From contig CBDBEU010000005.1 in the NCBI GenBank assembly GCA_965204565.1, forward strand, positions 620,001-684,000: a stretch of DNA of 64,000 nucleotides, given 5' to 3'. The position numbers and the translations under genes were made by a program. The stretch comes from CBDBEU01 sp965204565 (lineage in GTDB: Bacteria; Pseudomonadota; Alphaproteobacteria; Rhizobiales; TMED25). The notes beneath the pieces are model-generated. The model searched no databases, was not told where the DNA came from, and saw only the letters and a program-made list of their open reading frames with translations. Shown in pieces: positions 19,982 through 29,111 of the stretch (position 1 is the stretch's first letter; every line of letters begins with the position of its first letter).

Positions 19982-20359
19982 TCAATTGTCCCGAGGCGGC
20001 TTGCGCGCCTCGTCCCCAACTTCGTCTGCCGCGGCATCGTCCGCCGCGGCCTTGTTCATGGCGTGCGCCGTGCGCACGACATTCAGGATGCCTGCCGCCG
20101 CGCCAAGCCCGAAAAACACGAGCAAAAACAACGGCAAAGTCCCCAGCCAATCATCGAGAAACCAGCCGATGAGTCCGCCAACGACAAACCCCGCTACTAA
20201 TTCGGTGGCGAGGCGAAAAGCAAAGCCGAGTTGGGTACCCCGACGCTGAGCCTGTCCCGTTTCGGTCCTGGCACGACGCAGTCGGGCCAATTTCCGGCTC
20301 AGTTCGTTAAGCCGACGATCGGGCCCGGGAGCCCCCCCTCCAGTTGGTCTCTTGCTCAT
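19982..20359 (-). CDS. atpI: ATP synthase accessory protein AtpI
   Basis: Small two-helix membrane protein encoded first in Fo operons, thought to assist c-ring assembly. The helices are in ATELVAGFVVGGLIGWFLDDWLG and PLFLLVFFGLGAAAGILNV; the GGLIGWFLD motif is typical. I placed the start at MSKRPTG (20359), giving 125 residues; the longer frame to 20404 runs close to a predicted promoter. It begins the operon atpI-atpB-atpE-b'-b. Confidence 0.88.
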   Translation of the reverse strand: MSKRPTGGGAPGPDRRLNELSRKLARLRRARTETGQAQRRGTQLGFAFRLATELVAGFVVGGLIGWFLDDWLGTLPLFLLVFFGLGAAAGILNVVRTAHAMNKAAADDAAADEVGDEARKPPRDN

Positions 20360-20418
20360 CCAGTGCCCAGTTGGCCCATGGCCACGTCTGCACCGCAATA
20401 TCACGCTGAGCCGGGCGC

Positions 20419-20447
20419 ACCATAGTGTGGCACCCGGCGAGTGTCAA
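20419..20447 (-). promoter_or_regulatory. Predicted sigma-70 promoter of the Fo operon
   Basis: On the minus strand, a perfect TTGACA (20442-20447) is followed after 17 bases by TATGGT (20419-20424), about 60 bases upstream of the atpI start. Position, spacing and operon context all fit a housekeeping promoter. Confidence 0.6.
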
Positions 20448-20530
20448 GCATCCGGATCTGAATATAAGTCATTGTAATTATTGTACTATTTTAACAAGGA
20501 AGGCGAGTTTGCGCACCGCCAATCACATGC

Positions 20531-23500
20531 CTATCCGGCTTCACGGAAACGCTCGGCTGTATCAAGGTCGACAGACACGAGTTTACTGACGCCGCGCTCG
20601 GCCATGGTGACGCCAAACAGCCGATCCATGCGCGCCATGGTGTAGGGGTGATGGGTGATCACCAGGAAGCGGGTGGCGGCCTCTTCAGCGAGCTTGGTGA
20701 CGAGATTGCAAAAGCGCTCGACATTGTGGTCATCGAGCGGCGCATCAACCTCGTCGAGTACACAGATCGGCGAGGGATTGGTGCGGAATACCGACAACAT
20801 GAGGGCAAATGCGGTGAGTGCCTGCTCGCCGCCCGACAAAAGGGTGAGGGTCTGTGGCCGTTTTCCGGGGGGGTGGGCAATCACCTCAAGGCCGGTTTCC
20901 AGCGGATCATCGGAGGCGGTCATGGTCAGGCTCGCAGTGCCGCCGCCAAACAGGGTGCGGAACAGATTGCCAAACTGTTCGTTCACCGAATCAAAGGCGC
21001 TGGTCAAACGGCCGCGTGCCTCTGAATTCAGCGTGCCTATTCCCTGGCGCAACCGGCGTATCGCCTTATCGAGATCGTCGCGCTCGGTGCGCAGTTCCTC
21101 AGAACGGGTCCGTTGTTCGCTCGCCTCGTCTTCAGCACGCAGATTGACCGCGCCAAGGCGCTCACGCTCGGCACGGGCTCTTTGCAGCTGCTCTTCGATC
21201 TGCGCAAGGGCGGGAATTTGCGCACTATCGGCAAGTTGCACTTGCGCCAGCGCCTGGTCCGGTGCGCAGGAAAGCTCGCCGCGGATCGCTTGAACCGCCT
21301 GTTCCATGCGCTCTTCAGCTGCCTCCTGACGAGCTTCGGCGCGGGCAAGGGTCTCGCGCGCCTCAGTGAGGGTGATGTCAAGCCTGCGGGCATCGGCGCG
21401 CAGCGTGCCCAAGGTTGTCTCGGCCTTGGTCAGGCGATCGGCCGCGAGGCTGCGGGCTTTTTCCGCATCAGCCACCGCGTCCGCCAGTTTTGCGCGCTTG
21501 GCGGCGATGACTTCGGGAATCTCGCTGAGCTCATCCATTTCCGCCTGGATGGCCTGGCTGCGCTCACCAAGCGCGGTGATGTGTGCCTGGGCGCTTTCGG
21601 TCAGGCCATGCCAGCGGCGCACCTCTTCGGCAATGCGCTCAAGGCGCTGGTTGGCATTGGTCAGGTCGCGCCCGAGGGAATGAACATGCGCTTCGGCCTG
21701 GCTGAAATTCTCGCGCGCCTCGGCAATGCCGGCACGCAAGGGTTCGATTGTGGCCTCGATCTCGCTCAGTGATGCAAGTTGTGCCTGTTGTGCTCGTGCT
21801 TGTTCAGCCGCAGTCAGGGCATCAGCAAGATCGGTGTTGAGGCGTTCGCGCTTTTGCTGCAGGGCGAGAGTGTGTACGCGGATCGCTTGCGCCTTTCGTT
21901 CGGCTTCGGCCAAGGCTGCGCGTGCACGGTCGGCTTCCTGGCCGGCACTTCGCCAGGCGCCGCGCGCTTCGCGATCGGAATTATCAGAGTGGCTTGCTTC
22001 ATCCTTGGCCGCCTGGTTGGCGTGTTGTGCACTGTCCCGGTATTCGCGCGCGGTATCGATCTCGAGTTCGATTGCTTCGAGGCGATTGCGCGCCTCCAGG
22101 CGCTTGCTGGCGACGTTTTCAGCACCGGCGCGGGCAACAAAACCATCCCAGCGCCACAGATCGCCCTCTCGGCTGACCATGCGCTGGCCGGGGGTCAGGC
22201 GGCGCTGTAACAATTCACCTTCCTCCGGGGTGACCACGCCAGTGAAGGCTAGGCGCCGCGCCAGCGAGGGCGGGCCATTGACAAACTGGGCCAACGGTTC
22301 TGCGCCTTCAGGCAGTCCTTGCGAGGCGGCAAGGGGCTCGAGTTCGCGCCAGCGCATTTTCGCATCCGGCATGATGGATGCATCAAGATCATCGCCCAGT
22401 GCCGCAGCGATTGCCGTCTCAAAACCGGGAACAACGGTGACCCGTTCGACCATGGTGCCCGATTGGCCATCACGCGGGCCGGCAATGGGGCCCAGTGCGG
22501 CAGATTCAGCCTCCAGACGATCTAGAATACGTTCAGCCTCGTCTGCTGCATCGCGTGCGGTGCGCTCACGCTCGTGCGCCAATTCCAGGCCCTGAGCGGC
22601 GGCAGCGGCTTGTTCCTCGGTGGCGCTCAGTGTTTGCAACGCTCGCTCGATCGCCGCTTGGTGCCTGGAGGCGTCAGTGGCATCGGAGGTTTCTGCCTTG
22701 TCGAGCTGGCTGGCGACCTGTTCGCTGTCGCTCTTGAGGCGTTCAGCGCGCGCTTCGCATTCCCTGAGGCGCGAGGCTGCATTGGAATGTGCGCCCTTGA
22801 GTTCGATAAACACGCTCATCTTGCTGGCGAGTTCGGTCTCGGCAATCTCCAGAGTCTGACGGGCGGCGCTGGTCTTTTCGTTGGTATCGGCTTGCTGGGC
22901 GGCGCTTTTCTCCAGCGTCTTGCGCAGCTCGGTCTCTTCTGCGGCCAGTGTTTCGATCTGTTCCGCGTGGTTTTCGAGGATCGAGCGCTCGCGTTCGATG
23001 TCGGCGGAGATCTGGGCAAGACGCGCATTGAGCTCCATGCGGCGTTCGCCGGTGCGTTCGGCATCTGCCGCCAGAGTGCGGTCTTCGTTGCGCAAACGCT
23101 GCAACGCGGCAGCGGCTTGGGCTTCATCCCGGCGAAGGGGCGGCAGCTTTTCGGCAGCCGCATTTTCGGCGGTTGAGGTTGAAGCGGCAATGGCGGCAAG
23201 TTCAGCGACTTTCTCGCCGGCATGGCTGCGTTCCGCGGTGGAGATGGAAACGCCATCTGCGGCTTCGGTCCAGCGCAGATGCAACAACAGGGCTTCGGAT
23301 TGGCGTATCTTGGCGGCAACGTTCTTGTAGCGGGCCGCCTGGCGGGCCTGACGCTGCAGAGCGACCAGCTGCGCATCAATTTCGCCAATCACGTCATCCA
23401 GTCTTTGCAGATTCTGTTCAGCGGCACGCAATCTGAGTTCGGCCTCGTGGCGGCGGTGATGCAGGCCGCTGATCCCGGCGGCCTCCTCAAGGATGACGCG

Positions 23501-23980
23501 GCGCGCCTGGGGCTTTGCCGCGAGCAGCTCGCCAATCTGGCCTTGGCACACCAATGTGATCGAATGGGCGCCGGTCGCGGCATCGGCGAACAGCATCTGA
23601 ACGTCGCGCGCGCGCGCCTCGCGCGCATTGATGCGGTAGGCCGAGCCGGCTTCACGCTCAATCCGCCGGGAGACCTCGATTGTGTCTTCGCCGTTGAACT
23701 GGGCAGGTGCGGTGCGGTTTGAATTATCCAGGGTGACGGTGACTTCGGCGGTGTTGCGGGCCGGCCGGTCGGACGAGCCGGAAAAAATCACATCGTCCAT
23801 CGCCGCGCCGCGCAGGGATTTGAACGATGTCTCGCCCATCACCCAGCGCAGGGCTTCGAGCAGGTTCGACTTGCCGCAGCCATTGGGCCCGACGATGCCG
23901 GTAAGACCGGTCTCGATCAACAGCTCGGTTGGATCGACAAAGGATTTGAAACCGGAAAGTCTGAGGCGGTTAAACTTCAT
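20531..23980 (-). CDS. smc: Chromosome segregation protein SMC
   Basis: Structural maintenance of chromosomes ATPase that organises and segregates the nucleoid. The N-terminal MKFNRLRLSGFKSFVDPTEL leads to Walker A GPNGCGKS (residues 31-38). A long coiled coil follows, a hinge domain sits in the middle (from about GPIAGPRDGQSG to EGDLWRWDGF), then a second coiled coil, and the C-terminal ABC signature LSGGEQALTAFAL with Walker B PICVLDEVDAPLDD. At 1149 residues it is full length. I used the ATG at 23980, which follows a GGCGG stretch. It lies downstream of a dsbA-like gene and the dciA-like gene, the usual alphaproteobacterial neighbours. Confidence 0.95.
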   Translation of the reverse strand: MKFNRLRLSGFKSFVDPTELLIETGLTGIVGPNGCGKSNLLEALRWVMGETSFKSLRGAAMDDVIFSGSSDRPARNTAEVTVTLDNSNRTAPAQFNGEDTIEVSRRIEREAGSAYRINAREARARDVQMLFADAATGAHSITLVCQGQIGELLAAKPQARRVILEEAAGISGLHHRRHEAELRLRAAEQNLQRLDDVIGEIDAQLVALQRQARQAARYKNVAAKIRQSEALLLHLRWTEAADGVSISTAERSHAGEKVAELAAIAASTSTAENAAAEKLPPLRRDEAQAAAALQRLRNEDRTLAADAERTGERRMELNARLAQISADIERERSILENHAEQIETLAAEETELRKTLEKSAAQQADTNEKTSAARQTLEIAETELASKMSVFIELKGAHSNAASRLRECEARAERLKSDSEQVASQLDKAETSDATDASRHQAAIERALQTLSATEEQAAAAAQGLELAHERERTARDAADEAERILDRLEAESAALGPIAGPRDGQSGTMVERVTVVPGFETAIAAALGDDLDASIMPDAKMRWRELEPLAASQGLPEGAEPLAQFVNGPPSLARRLAFTGVVTPEEGELLQRRLTPGQRMVSREGDLWRWDGFVARAGAENVASKRLEARNRLEAIELEIDTAREYRDSAQHANQAAKDEASHSDNSDREARGAWRSAGQEADRARAALAEAERKAQAIRVHTLALQQKRERLNTDLADALTAAEQARAQQAQLASLSEIEATIEPLRAGIAEARENFSQAEAHVHSLGRDLTNANQRLERIAEEVRRWHGLTESAQAHITALGERSQAIQAEMDELSEIPEVIAAKRAKLADAVADAEKARSLAADRLTKAETTLGTLRADARRLDITLTEARETLARAEARQEAAEERMEQAVQAIRGELSCAPDQALAQVQLADSAQIPALAQIEEQLQRARAERERLGAVNLRAEDEASEQRTRSEELRTERDDLDKAIRRLRQGIGTLNSEARGRLTSAFDSVNEQFGNLFRTLFGGGTASLTMTASDDPLETGLEVIAHPPGKRPQTLTLLSGGEQALTAFALMLSVFRTNPSPICVLDEVDAPLDDHNVERFCNLVTKLAEEAATRFLVITHHPYTMARMDRLFGVTMAERGVSKLVSVDLDTAERFREAG

Positions 23981-24046
23981 CAACCGCCTCCCGCAGATGC
24001 GCGCGCGTCATTAGTTATACGCGCCATCCTTGTGCTGTTTTGGCAC

Positions 24047-24706
24047 TCATTCGCTGAGGTGTTTTTCGACAATCTCCGAGAAAACATCGAAATCCTGAGC
24101 CTGTTGGGCGGAGACGAATTCTCCGTTGACGAAGAACGATGGCGTGCCGTTGACATTGAATTCCTCGCCGCCACGATTCTTGATCCACCATATTCCGTCC
24201 AATAGCTCCTGATTCGACAGGCATTTGTCAAAGGCCTCGTCATTCAGTCCCGCCTGCTTGGCAAACTTTTTCAGCGGTTTGATCGGATTTTCGTTTCTCC
24301 AAGTCTTCTGCTGCGTAAACAAAATATCGATGAACGGAAAGAACCTGTCGGGCTCGACACAGCGCGCCAGCATTGCTATGGCGAGGGCCAGTCGGTCCAG
24401 TGGGAACTCCCTGAAGATCATTCGCGCCTTGCCGGTGTCGACATATGTCTGCTTGATCTTGGGGTAGGCGTTCTTGTGAAAGGACGCGCAATGCGGGCAG
24501 GTCATCGATGCGTATTCGATGATTGTGACCGGTGCATCATCCTCGCCCTGAGTGTTGTCATTCAACGCACCGGTTTCAAGCAGTTCTGCCTCATCATAGG
24601 TTGCGCCGGGTTCTTGGGCGGATGCGCCGAAGTTCAGGGCAAGACCCAGGAAAAGTGCGCCCATCAGAGCGGCGGGTGTGCGAGAAGGAATGATCGAAAC
24701 TTTCAA
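24047..24706 (-). CDS. DsbA-like thiol:disulfide oxidoreductase
   Basis: A secreted thioredoxin-fold protein of the DsbA/DsbG group (219 residues). A signal peptide (IPSRTPAALMGALFLGLALNFGASA) is followed by the domain with active site YASMTCPHCASFH (CPHC), and the cis-proline loop VNGTPSFFVNG. I chose the TTG at 24706 because a perfect AGGAGG lies eight bases upstream; the longer methionine frame has no such signal and runs into the dciA-like gene. Probably forms or exchanges disulfides in the periplasm. Confidence 0.9.
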   Translation of the reverse strand: MKVSIIPSRTPAALMGALFLGLALNFGASAQEPGATYDEAELLETGALNDNTQGEDDAPVTIIEYASMTCPHCASFHKNAYPKIKQTYVDTGKARMIFREFPLDRLALAIAMLARCVEPDRFFPFIDILFTQQKTWRNENPIKPLKKFAKQAGLNDEAFDKCLSNQELLDGIWWIKNRGGEEFNVNGTPSFFVNGEFVSAQQAQDFDVFSEIVEKHLSE

Positions 24707-24755
24707 GGGAGCGTCCTCCTGTCGGGTGTCTGGGTTGCGCGGGTAGCGCGCATTT

Positions 24756-25247
24756 TCAACGGTTGTTGGTGATTTTGCCGAGGCGGGCAAGGGCATTGCG
24801 CAGTTCGGTGGAGCCAACACCGGTGATCTCCTCTGCATTGGTGGCTTCAACCGGCCGGCGGCGCTGACGTTGCCGGGTCCTGTCGGGGCTTGCTTGAACG
24901 AGCCGCAGTTTGGCAACGGCGCGATAGCCAAAAAGGCTGTTGATAGCTTCCATGATGTGCGGCTCTGTGTGCTGAAATTCAATCGCGCGCGGCCCTTCAA
25001 CACCAATTGTCAGCACAGCACCTTGCTTTTGCCTGCGCGTCGCACCGGCTGCCGCGCCTTTCGGCCAGGTGAGGCGCAATGGCCGCGACATGCCAGCAAG
25101 ATCGGGTCCGACAAGATCCGGCCATGCCGCGGTGATCTGGCCGTGGCCCGGTCCATGACGCTCGAAAGACGGCGCGGCAATGGTGCTTGCCAGGCGTCCA
25201 ATGGAGACGGCACCGAAGCGTGTGGATGAGCGGGGGCTGCCGATCAT
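24756..25247 (-). CDS. DUF721 (DciA-like) protein
   Basis: A 163-residue DUF721 protein. This family includes DciA, the ancestral loader of the replicative helicase DnaB. The core ITAAWPDLVGPDLAGMSRPLRLTWP, the LTIGVEGPRAIEFQHTEPHIMEAINSLFGYRAV and KLRLVQ segments are typical of alphaproteobacterial members, which lie next to mutY, dsbA and smc as here. I started at MIGSPRSSTRFG (25247). The gene is divergent from mutY with 85 bases between starts. Confidence 0.85.
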   Translation of the reverse strand: MIGSPRSSTRFGAVSIGRLASTIAAPSFERHGPGHGQITAAWPDLVGPDLAGMSRPLRLTWPKGAAAGATRRQKQGAVLTIGVEGPRAIEFQHTEPHIMEAINSLFGYRAVAKLRLVQASPDRTRQRQRRRPVEATNAEEITGVGSTELRNALARLGKITNNR

Positions 25248-25332
25248 CGACGGCTTTCCAATTGCTTGTTGACAGCGAGTATAAGTGGCACATGGGTAAC
25301 TCACCATTCACAACGCGTCGAGTGAACCTGCC

Positions 25333-26403
25333 GTGAACGACGTTGATACTCCGAGGCAAGCGGTGCTTGACTGGTATGATTGCCATGCCCGCACGTTGGT
25401 GTGGCGCGCGCAGATTGGCATCACCCCCGGTTCCTATGCCGTGTGGCTGAGCGAGATCATGCTGCAGCAGACAACGGTGGCGGTGGTCGAGGACTATTTT
25501 CGCACCTTCATGCGCAAATGGCCGAATGTGGCAGCGCTTGCCGCGGCGCCCGACGATGAGGTGATGAAGGCCTGGGCGGGGCTTGGCTATTATGCGCGGG
25601 CACGCAATTTACTGAAATGCGCGCGCGCCATCCAGCGCGACCATGGCGGTATCTTTCCCGATGATGAAGAAAGTCTGATGGCCCTGCCCGGTATTGGGCC
25701 CTATACCGCCGCGGCGATTTCGGCGATCGCCTTTGGCCGTGCGGCAACCGTGGTCGATGGCAATGTCGAGCGCGTCATTGCCCGTTATTTCGCGGTGCGC
25801 GAGGCGCTGCCGGAGGCCAAGCCGCGGCTGCGCGAGTTGGCTGCCGCGTTCACCAGGCTGCAGAGGCCCGGCGATTTCGCCCAAGCGATGATGGATCTCG
25901 GGGCGATGATCTGCACGCCGCGCCGGCCCGACTGCGCGCGCTGCCCGCTGGCGCCTGGTTGCCAGGGGCGGGCGCAAGGCATTGCCGGCGAGTTGCCGGT
26001 GAAGCGCGCACGCGCCGCGCGGCCCGAGCGGCGGGGGGTGGCATTCTGGGTTGAGCGCGGCGATGGTGCGGTGCTCTTGCGCAAACGCCTGCCGCGCGGG
26101 CTACTTGGCGGCATGAGCGAGGTGCCGACAAGCCCGTGGCGGGAAGATGCGGGCAATGAGAGCGACGTGCTGGCGGCGGCACCCATTCTTGGCCATTGGC
26201 AAAAAATGGGCGAGGTTGAGCACACTTTCACTCACTTCCATTTGGTCCTTGAGGTCTGGCGGGGGACGGGGGGTGCTGATCCGGACTTGCGCGATGGCGC
26301 CGATCCGCAAAGATGCTACTGGGCCGATCGTAAAGCTCTTTCAGGCGAGGCGCTGCCCAGCCTGATGCGCAAGGTGGTGGCGCTGGCGGCAGCGAAAGGG
26401 TGA
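25333..26403 (+). CDS. mutY: A/G-specific adenine DNA glycosylase
   Basis: Removes adenine mispaired with 8-oxoguanine. The protein shows the catalytic SEIMLQQTTVAVVEDYF, the helix-hairpin-helix LPGIGPYTAAAI, the catalytic aspartate region VVDGNVERVIAR, and the iron-sulfur cluster cysteines in CTPRRPDCARCPLAPGC. A C-terminal NUDIX-like 8-oxoG recognition domain follows (RRGVAFWVERGDG ... FTHFHLVLEVW). It starts at GTG 25333 and has the normal 356-residue length. Confidence 0.95.
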   Translation: MNDVDTPRQAVLDWYDCHARTLVWRAQIGITPGSYAVWLSEIMLQQTTVAVVEDYFRTFMRKWPNVAALAAAPDDEVMKAWAGLGYYARARNLLKCARAIQRDHGGIFPDDEESLMALPGIGPYTAAAISAIAFGRAATVVDGNVERVIARYFAVREALPEAKPRLRELAAAFTRLQRPGDFAQAMMDLGAMICTPRRPDCARCPLAPGCQGRAQGIAGELPVKRARAARPERRGVAFWVERGDGAVLLRKRLPRGLLGGMSEVPTSPWREDAGNESDVLAAAPILGHWQKMGEVEHTFTHFHLVLEVWRGTGGADPDLRDGADPQRCYWADRKALSGEALPSLMRKVVALAAAKG

Positions 26404-26461
26404 AACCGGCACGTCTTCACGCCTGCTTGCTGGTGCTTTGCCGATAGTCGCAATTTTTCGT

Positions 26462-27037
26462 TCAGCCAATTTTCACCGTCATCTCCAGTCCGTCGCCAAT
26501 TGTAAGTTACATGCTGCGAACTGATGACAGCGCGCGGATGTGGGCCTGGTAGGCTTGGGCTTCCTCCCGTGCTCGCTCCGGGAAGATCATGTTATCTGCG
26601 ACAATGCAGACACGGGTGCGCATTTTGGGCAGAAGTTAATCGACATAGGTGATGTAGTCTGGTTTTGCGGCATCGATAAAGACGAGATCGATCCGCCTTG
26701 CCAACTCGCGAACGATTTCCCTGGCATCTCCCTGGCGAATGTCGACAACGCCGGATAGCCCGGCCAGATCGACCAGATCACGCGTCCTTATGCATTTGTC
26801 TGCATAGGTTTCCATGCTGATCACATGGCCACCGGTGTCGCGCGCCGCCTCACCCATCCACAAGGTCGTGTAGCCGTATGAAGTGCCGATCTCGACCACG
26901 GATTGCGCGCCCAACAGGCGGACAAGCACATTAAGAAAACCGGCAGCCTCGGGGCCGGCCTGCAGCGCCGCGGTCTCAAAGCTCATTGCCGCACCGGTGC
27001 GCTGCAATTCGGCTTCCTCGGCGGTTGTAGTTTGACA
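26462..27037 (-). pseudogene. O-methyltransferase (caffeoyl-CoA/COMT-like), two in-frame stops
   Basis: SAM-dependent O-methyltransferase of the class I (CCoAOMT-like) family. The open part (26636-27007) contains the SAM-binding VVEIGTSYGYTTLWMGEA and the metal/substrate stretch VFIDAAKPDY, then stops at TAA (26636-26638). In the same frame homology continues with LLPKMRTRVCIVADNM and FPERAREEAQAYQAH to a second TAA (26507-26509), and then LTIGDGLEMTVKIG to the natural stop at 26462. Both lesions are point changes. The N-terminus (TTTAEEAEL in frame upstream of 27007) ends abruptly at a 21-base repeat near 27031, where the island starts. It converges with mutY. Confidence 0.8.
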
Positions 27038-27168
27038 TCTGGTTTGAGAATAAGGCGGGATTATCCTGGATTAAGCGGGAAGGGGTGAAATTCGTCGTGA
27101 AAACAGTCCTTTAACCTGGAGAAAACGGGTGCCGCGGGACCGGACCTTTTGACATCTGGTTTGAGAAT
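27031..27168 (+). repeat. Pair of 21-base direct repeats at the island edge
   Basis: The same 21 bases, beginning TTTGACATCTGG and ending TTTGAGAAT, occur at 27031-27051 and 27148-27168, 117 bases apart. The first copy coincides with the point where the O-methyltransferase homology ends. They could be target duplications, recombination scars or terminal sequences of a lost element. Confidence 0.6.
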
Positions 27169-27554
27169 TTGACGGAAAAATCGGTGTCGAAGGCAAAATC
27201 GGCAACGACCTTCAACGACCCTTCAAACCGGCTGTGAAGGGTCTTTGATTGCGGCCCGAAAATGCTGGAAATCCAGGACTTTGAGGATTTGAAGGCGGTC
27301 GTGAAAACGTCGGAACCGGCGTTGTGATATTGCGGGAAAATCCAATTTGAGGTGGACCATTTTGGTTGACCTCGGAAGACAACCGGAAAAAACAAACGAA
27401 CACATACAGATAAAGCAAAGCCGCGGATGAAATACCGATTTTGAGGTAGACCACGCAAATGAAGTCTGATGTTCTCAGTTGACCGATCACCCTGCCTCTT
27501 TTCGTTTCGCCGGATTTGTCGGAAGAGCAGAGTCAAATTGCGCGTTCTCGATAA
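27052..27554. other. Non-coding stretch between O-methyltransferase remnant and transposase region
   Basis: About 500 bases with no convincing gene. Besides the 21-base repeats, a motif close to TTTGAGGTGGACCA occurs near 27349 and again as TTTTGAGGTAGACCA near 27438, and CGTGAAAACRGTC-like words occur twice. Repeated short motifs of this kind are found at the ends of some transposable elements, but I cannot assign them. Confidence 0.4.
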
Positions 27555-27929
27555 CTATGCCTCGTTCGGTTCTGGGTCGATATCGTCACCTGCGATACTT
27601 TCCGTGGTCTGCGCTTGGTGGACCTCTTCGTCTGGTTTTTCCCATGTCTTGACCACTTGCGTCCAGTTTGGCGGAGCGCCTTTGCAGCCAAGCCATGTGT
27701 GCCAGAAACTCGGATCATCCGAACGCGGGCGCTGCGGCTTTTGCAGGTCGCGGATGCGAACGGGAACGGGTATGGTGGCTGCCCGGCCGAGAGGGATTTC
27801 CTGCTGCGAAGGAATCATGGGAAGCTCGTCGAGAAGCCCGCCCAAAGCGTCGGGAACAAGACGGCGGACAAGATTCTGATCGACATCGTTGACGATGCGG
27901 TAGTTCTTGGCTTGATGGTGTAGTTCCAT
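27555..27929 (-). CDS. Hypothetical protein, unrecognised
   Basis: An open frame of 124 codons (MELHHQAKNYRIVNDVDQNL...) that overlaps the end of the ISAzo13-type transposase fragment by a few bases in another frame. It has no signal peptide or membrane helix, and a Pro-rich, acidic C-terminus (TTESIAGDDIDPEPNEA). I recognise no family. It could be an accessory frame of the transposable element or chance coding. Confidence 0.25.
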   Translation of the reverse strand: MELHHQAKNYRIVNDVDQNLVRRLVPDALGGLLDELPMIPSQQEIPLGRAATIPVPVRIRDLQKPQRPRSDDPSFWHTWLGCKGAPPNWTQVVKTWEKPDEEVHQAQTTESIAGDDIDPEPNEA

Positions 27930-28633
27930 TCAGGGTGGAACTCGTCTCCGGTAATGTTGAGTGCGTCCATTTCGGGTTTGGAGACTTTGATGCTCTTTTG
28001 GTAGGTCCGCTCGTCGATTGCGCATTTGACCCTGAGGCCAGCCTTGGTTGTCGTTGCACCGATCAGTTCGACCACAGTCATGCGGTCGGTGAGCGGACGA
28101 CCGCTCCAGTTCTGGGTGATGTGACAGAACAGGCGGTACTCAATCTTGTTCCACTTCGATGTGCCGGGCGGATAGTGGTGGATCTGGAGCGTGCGCCCGG
28201 TCTCGTCGGCAAGCTTTTGCAACTCGACTTTCCACAGCCTGACACGCACCCCGTTCGAGCCCCCACAGTCGGCATTGATCACAGGTTTCTTCGCCTCGGG
28301 ATACCCGGCGCGGCCGCCATTGCGCTCCACCGCGCGGCTGATTGTCCACGGCGCTCGGCGTAGCTGACGCGCGATCGCACGAAAGGACCGTTGCGCCCCA
28401 AGTCCTCCGGAGATCTCCTCTCGATCACAATGAGCCAATGCTGGACGCGACCTTGCGCGCGCCAGCTGCCGGATAGCACACGTCCGGGGCAGCAAGGGAA
28501 AGATCGACGATGAGTTGCGATCGAGCCCGTGGCCAATCGAACGCATCGACTCCCCACGCTGCCGGCGATCCCAAATCTCTGCCTTCCGGCTATCGGTAAA
28601 ATGGATACGTCGACGGCAGCCCATCGTGAACAC
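27815..28633 (-). pseudogene. Chimeric transposase: IS30 N-terminus joined to ISAzo13 C-terminus
   Basis: One open frame of 272 codons made from two unrelated transposases. The first 110 residues (GCRRRIHFTDSRKAEIWDRR, EREEIS-like DREEISGGLGAQRSFRAIA, SRAVERNGG) match the DNA-binding N-terminus of IS30-family transposases. At about 28310 the frame passes into the C-terminal part of an ISAzo13-family transposase: PVINADCGGSNGVR, then HHYPPGTSKWNKIEYRLFCHI and, near the end, DEFHPEWNYTIKP. Each part lacks the rest of its enzyme, including most of the IS30 catalytic core. The join is in frame, so a fusion protein could be made, but it should not be an active transposase. The last 36 codons after WNYTIKP read through unrelated sequence. 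Confidence 0.75.
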
Positions 28634-28721
28634 TCCATCTTTCCATCAAAGACTGTGGTCTGCGCCCTTAGGTTTTCTCCAATGATAATGAGCGTCCGGC
28701 GCTGACAAGGAGACGGACGAT

Positions 28722-29111
28722 ATGAAGCGGAGCAGGTTTGGCGAGGAACAGATGATCGCTGTGTTGAAGGAGCAGGAGGCGGGGATGCCGACGGCGGATG
28801 TGTGCCGCCGTCACGGGATCAGCCCGGCGACCTTTTACAAGTGGAAGTCGAACTATGGCGGGCTTGAGGTGTCCGATGCCCGGCGGCTTCGTCAGTTGGA
28901 GCAGGAGAATGCGCAGCTGAAGAAGCTGCTGGCGGGCTCGATGCTGGACAACGCAATGCTCAGGGAGATCAGTGCAAAAAGTTCTGACGCCCGGTGCCGG
29001 GCGGCAGGCGGTGGCTCATCTCCGGGAGGTCTTCGAAGTGAGCCGGCGTCGCGCCTGCGCGGTGCCGGGCGTGGACCGAACGACGGTGCGCTATATCAGC
29101 TGCCGCCCTGA
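28722..29111 (+). CDS. IS3 family transposase OrfA
   Basis: First frame of an IS3-type element. [42 protein letters not shown] is the helix-turn-helix of the family, followed by the leucine-zipper-like stretch ([28 protein letters not shown]) used for multimerisation. The natural end of OrfA homology is near 28980, where the run CAAAAAGTT sits at the overlap with OrfB; this is a plausible site for the -1 programmed frameshift that makes the OrfAB transposase. The frame happens to stay open to 29111. Confidence 0.85.
   Translation: MKRSRFGEEQMIAVLKEQEAGMPTADVCRRHGISPATFYKWKSNYGGLEVSDARRLRQLEQENAQLKKLLAGSMLDNAMLREISAKSSDARCRAAGGGSSPGGLRSEPASRLRGAGRGPNDGALYQLPP

Noticed and set aside
20405..20530. 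Possible small gene between atpI and smc
   Set aside because: The interval is AT-rich with a good promoter and no supported open frame.
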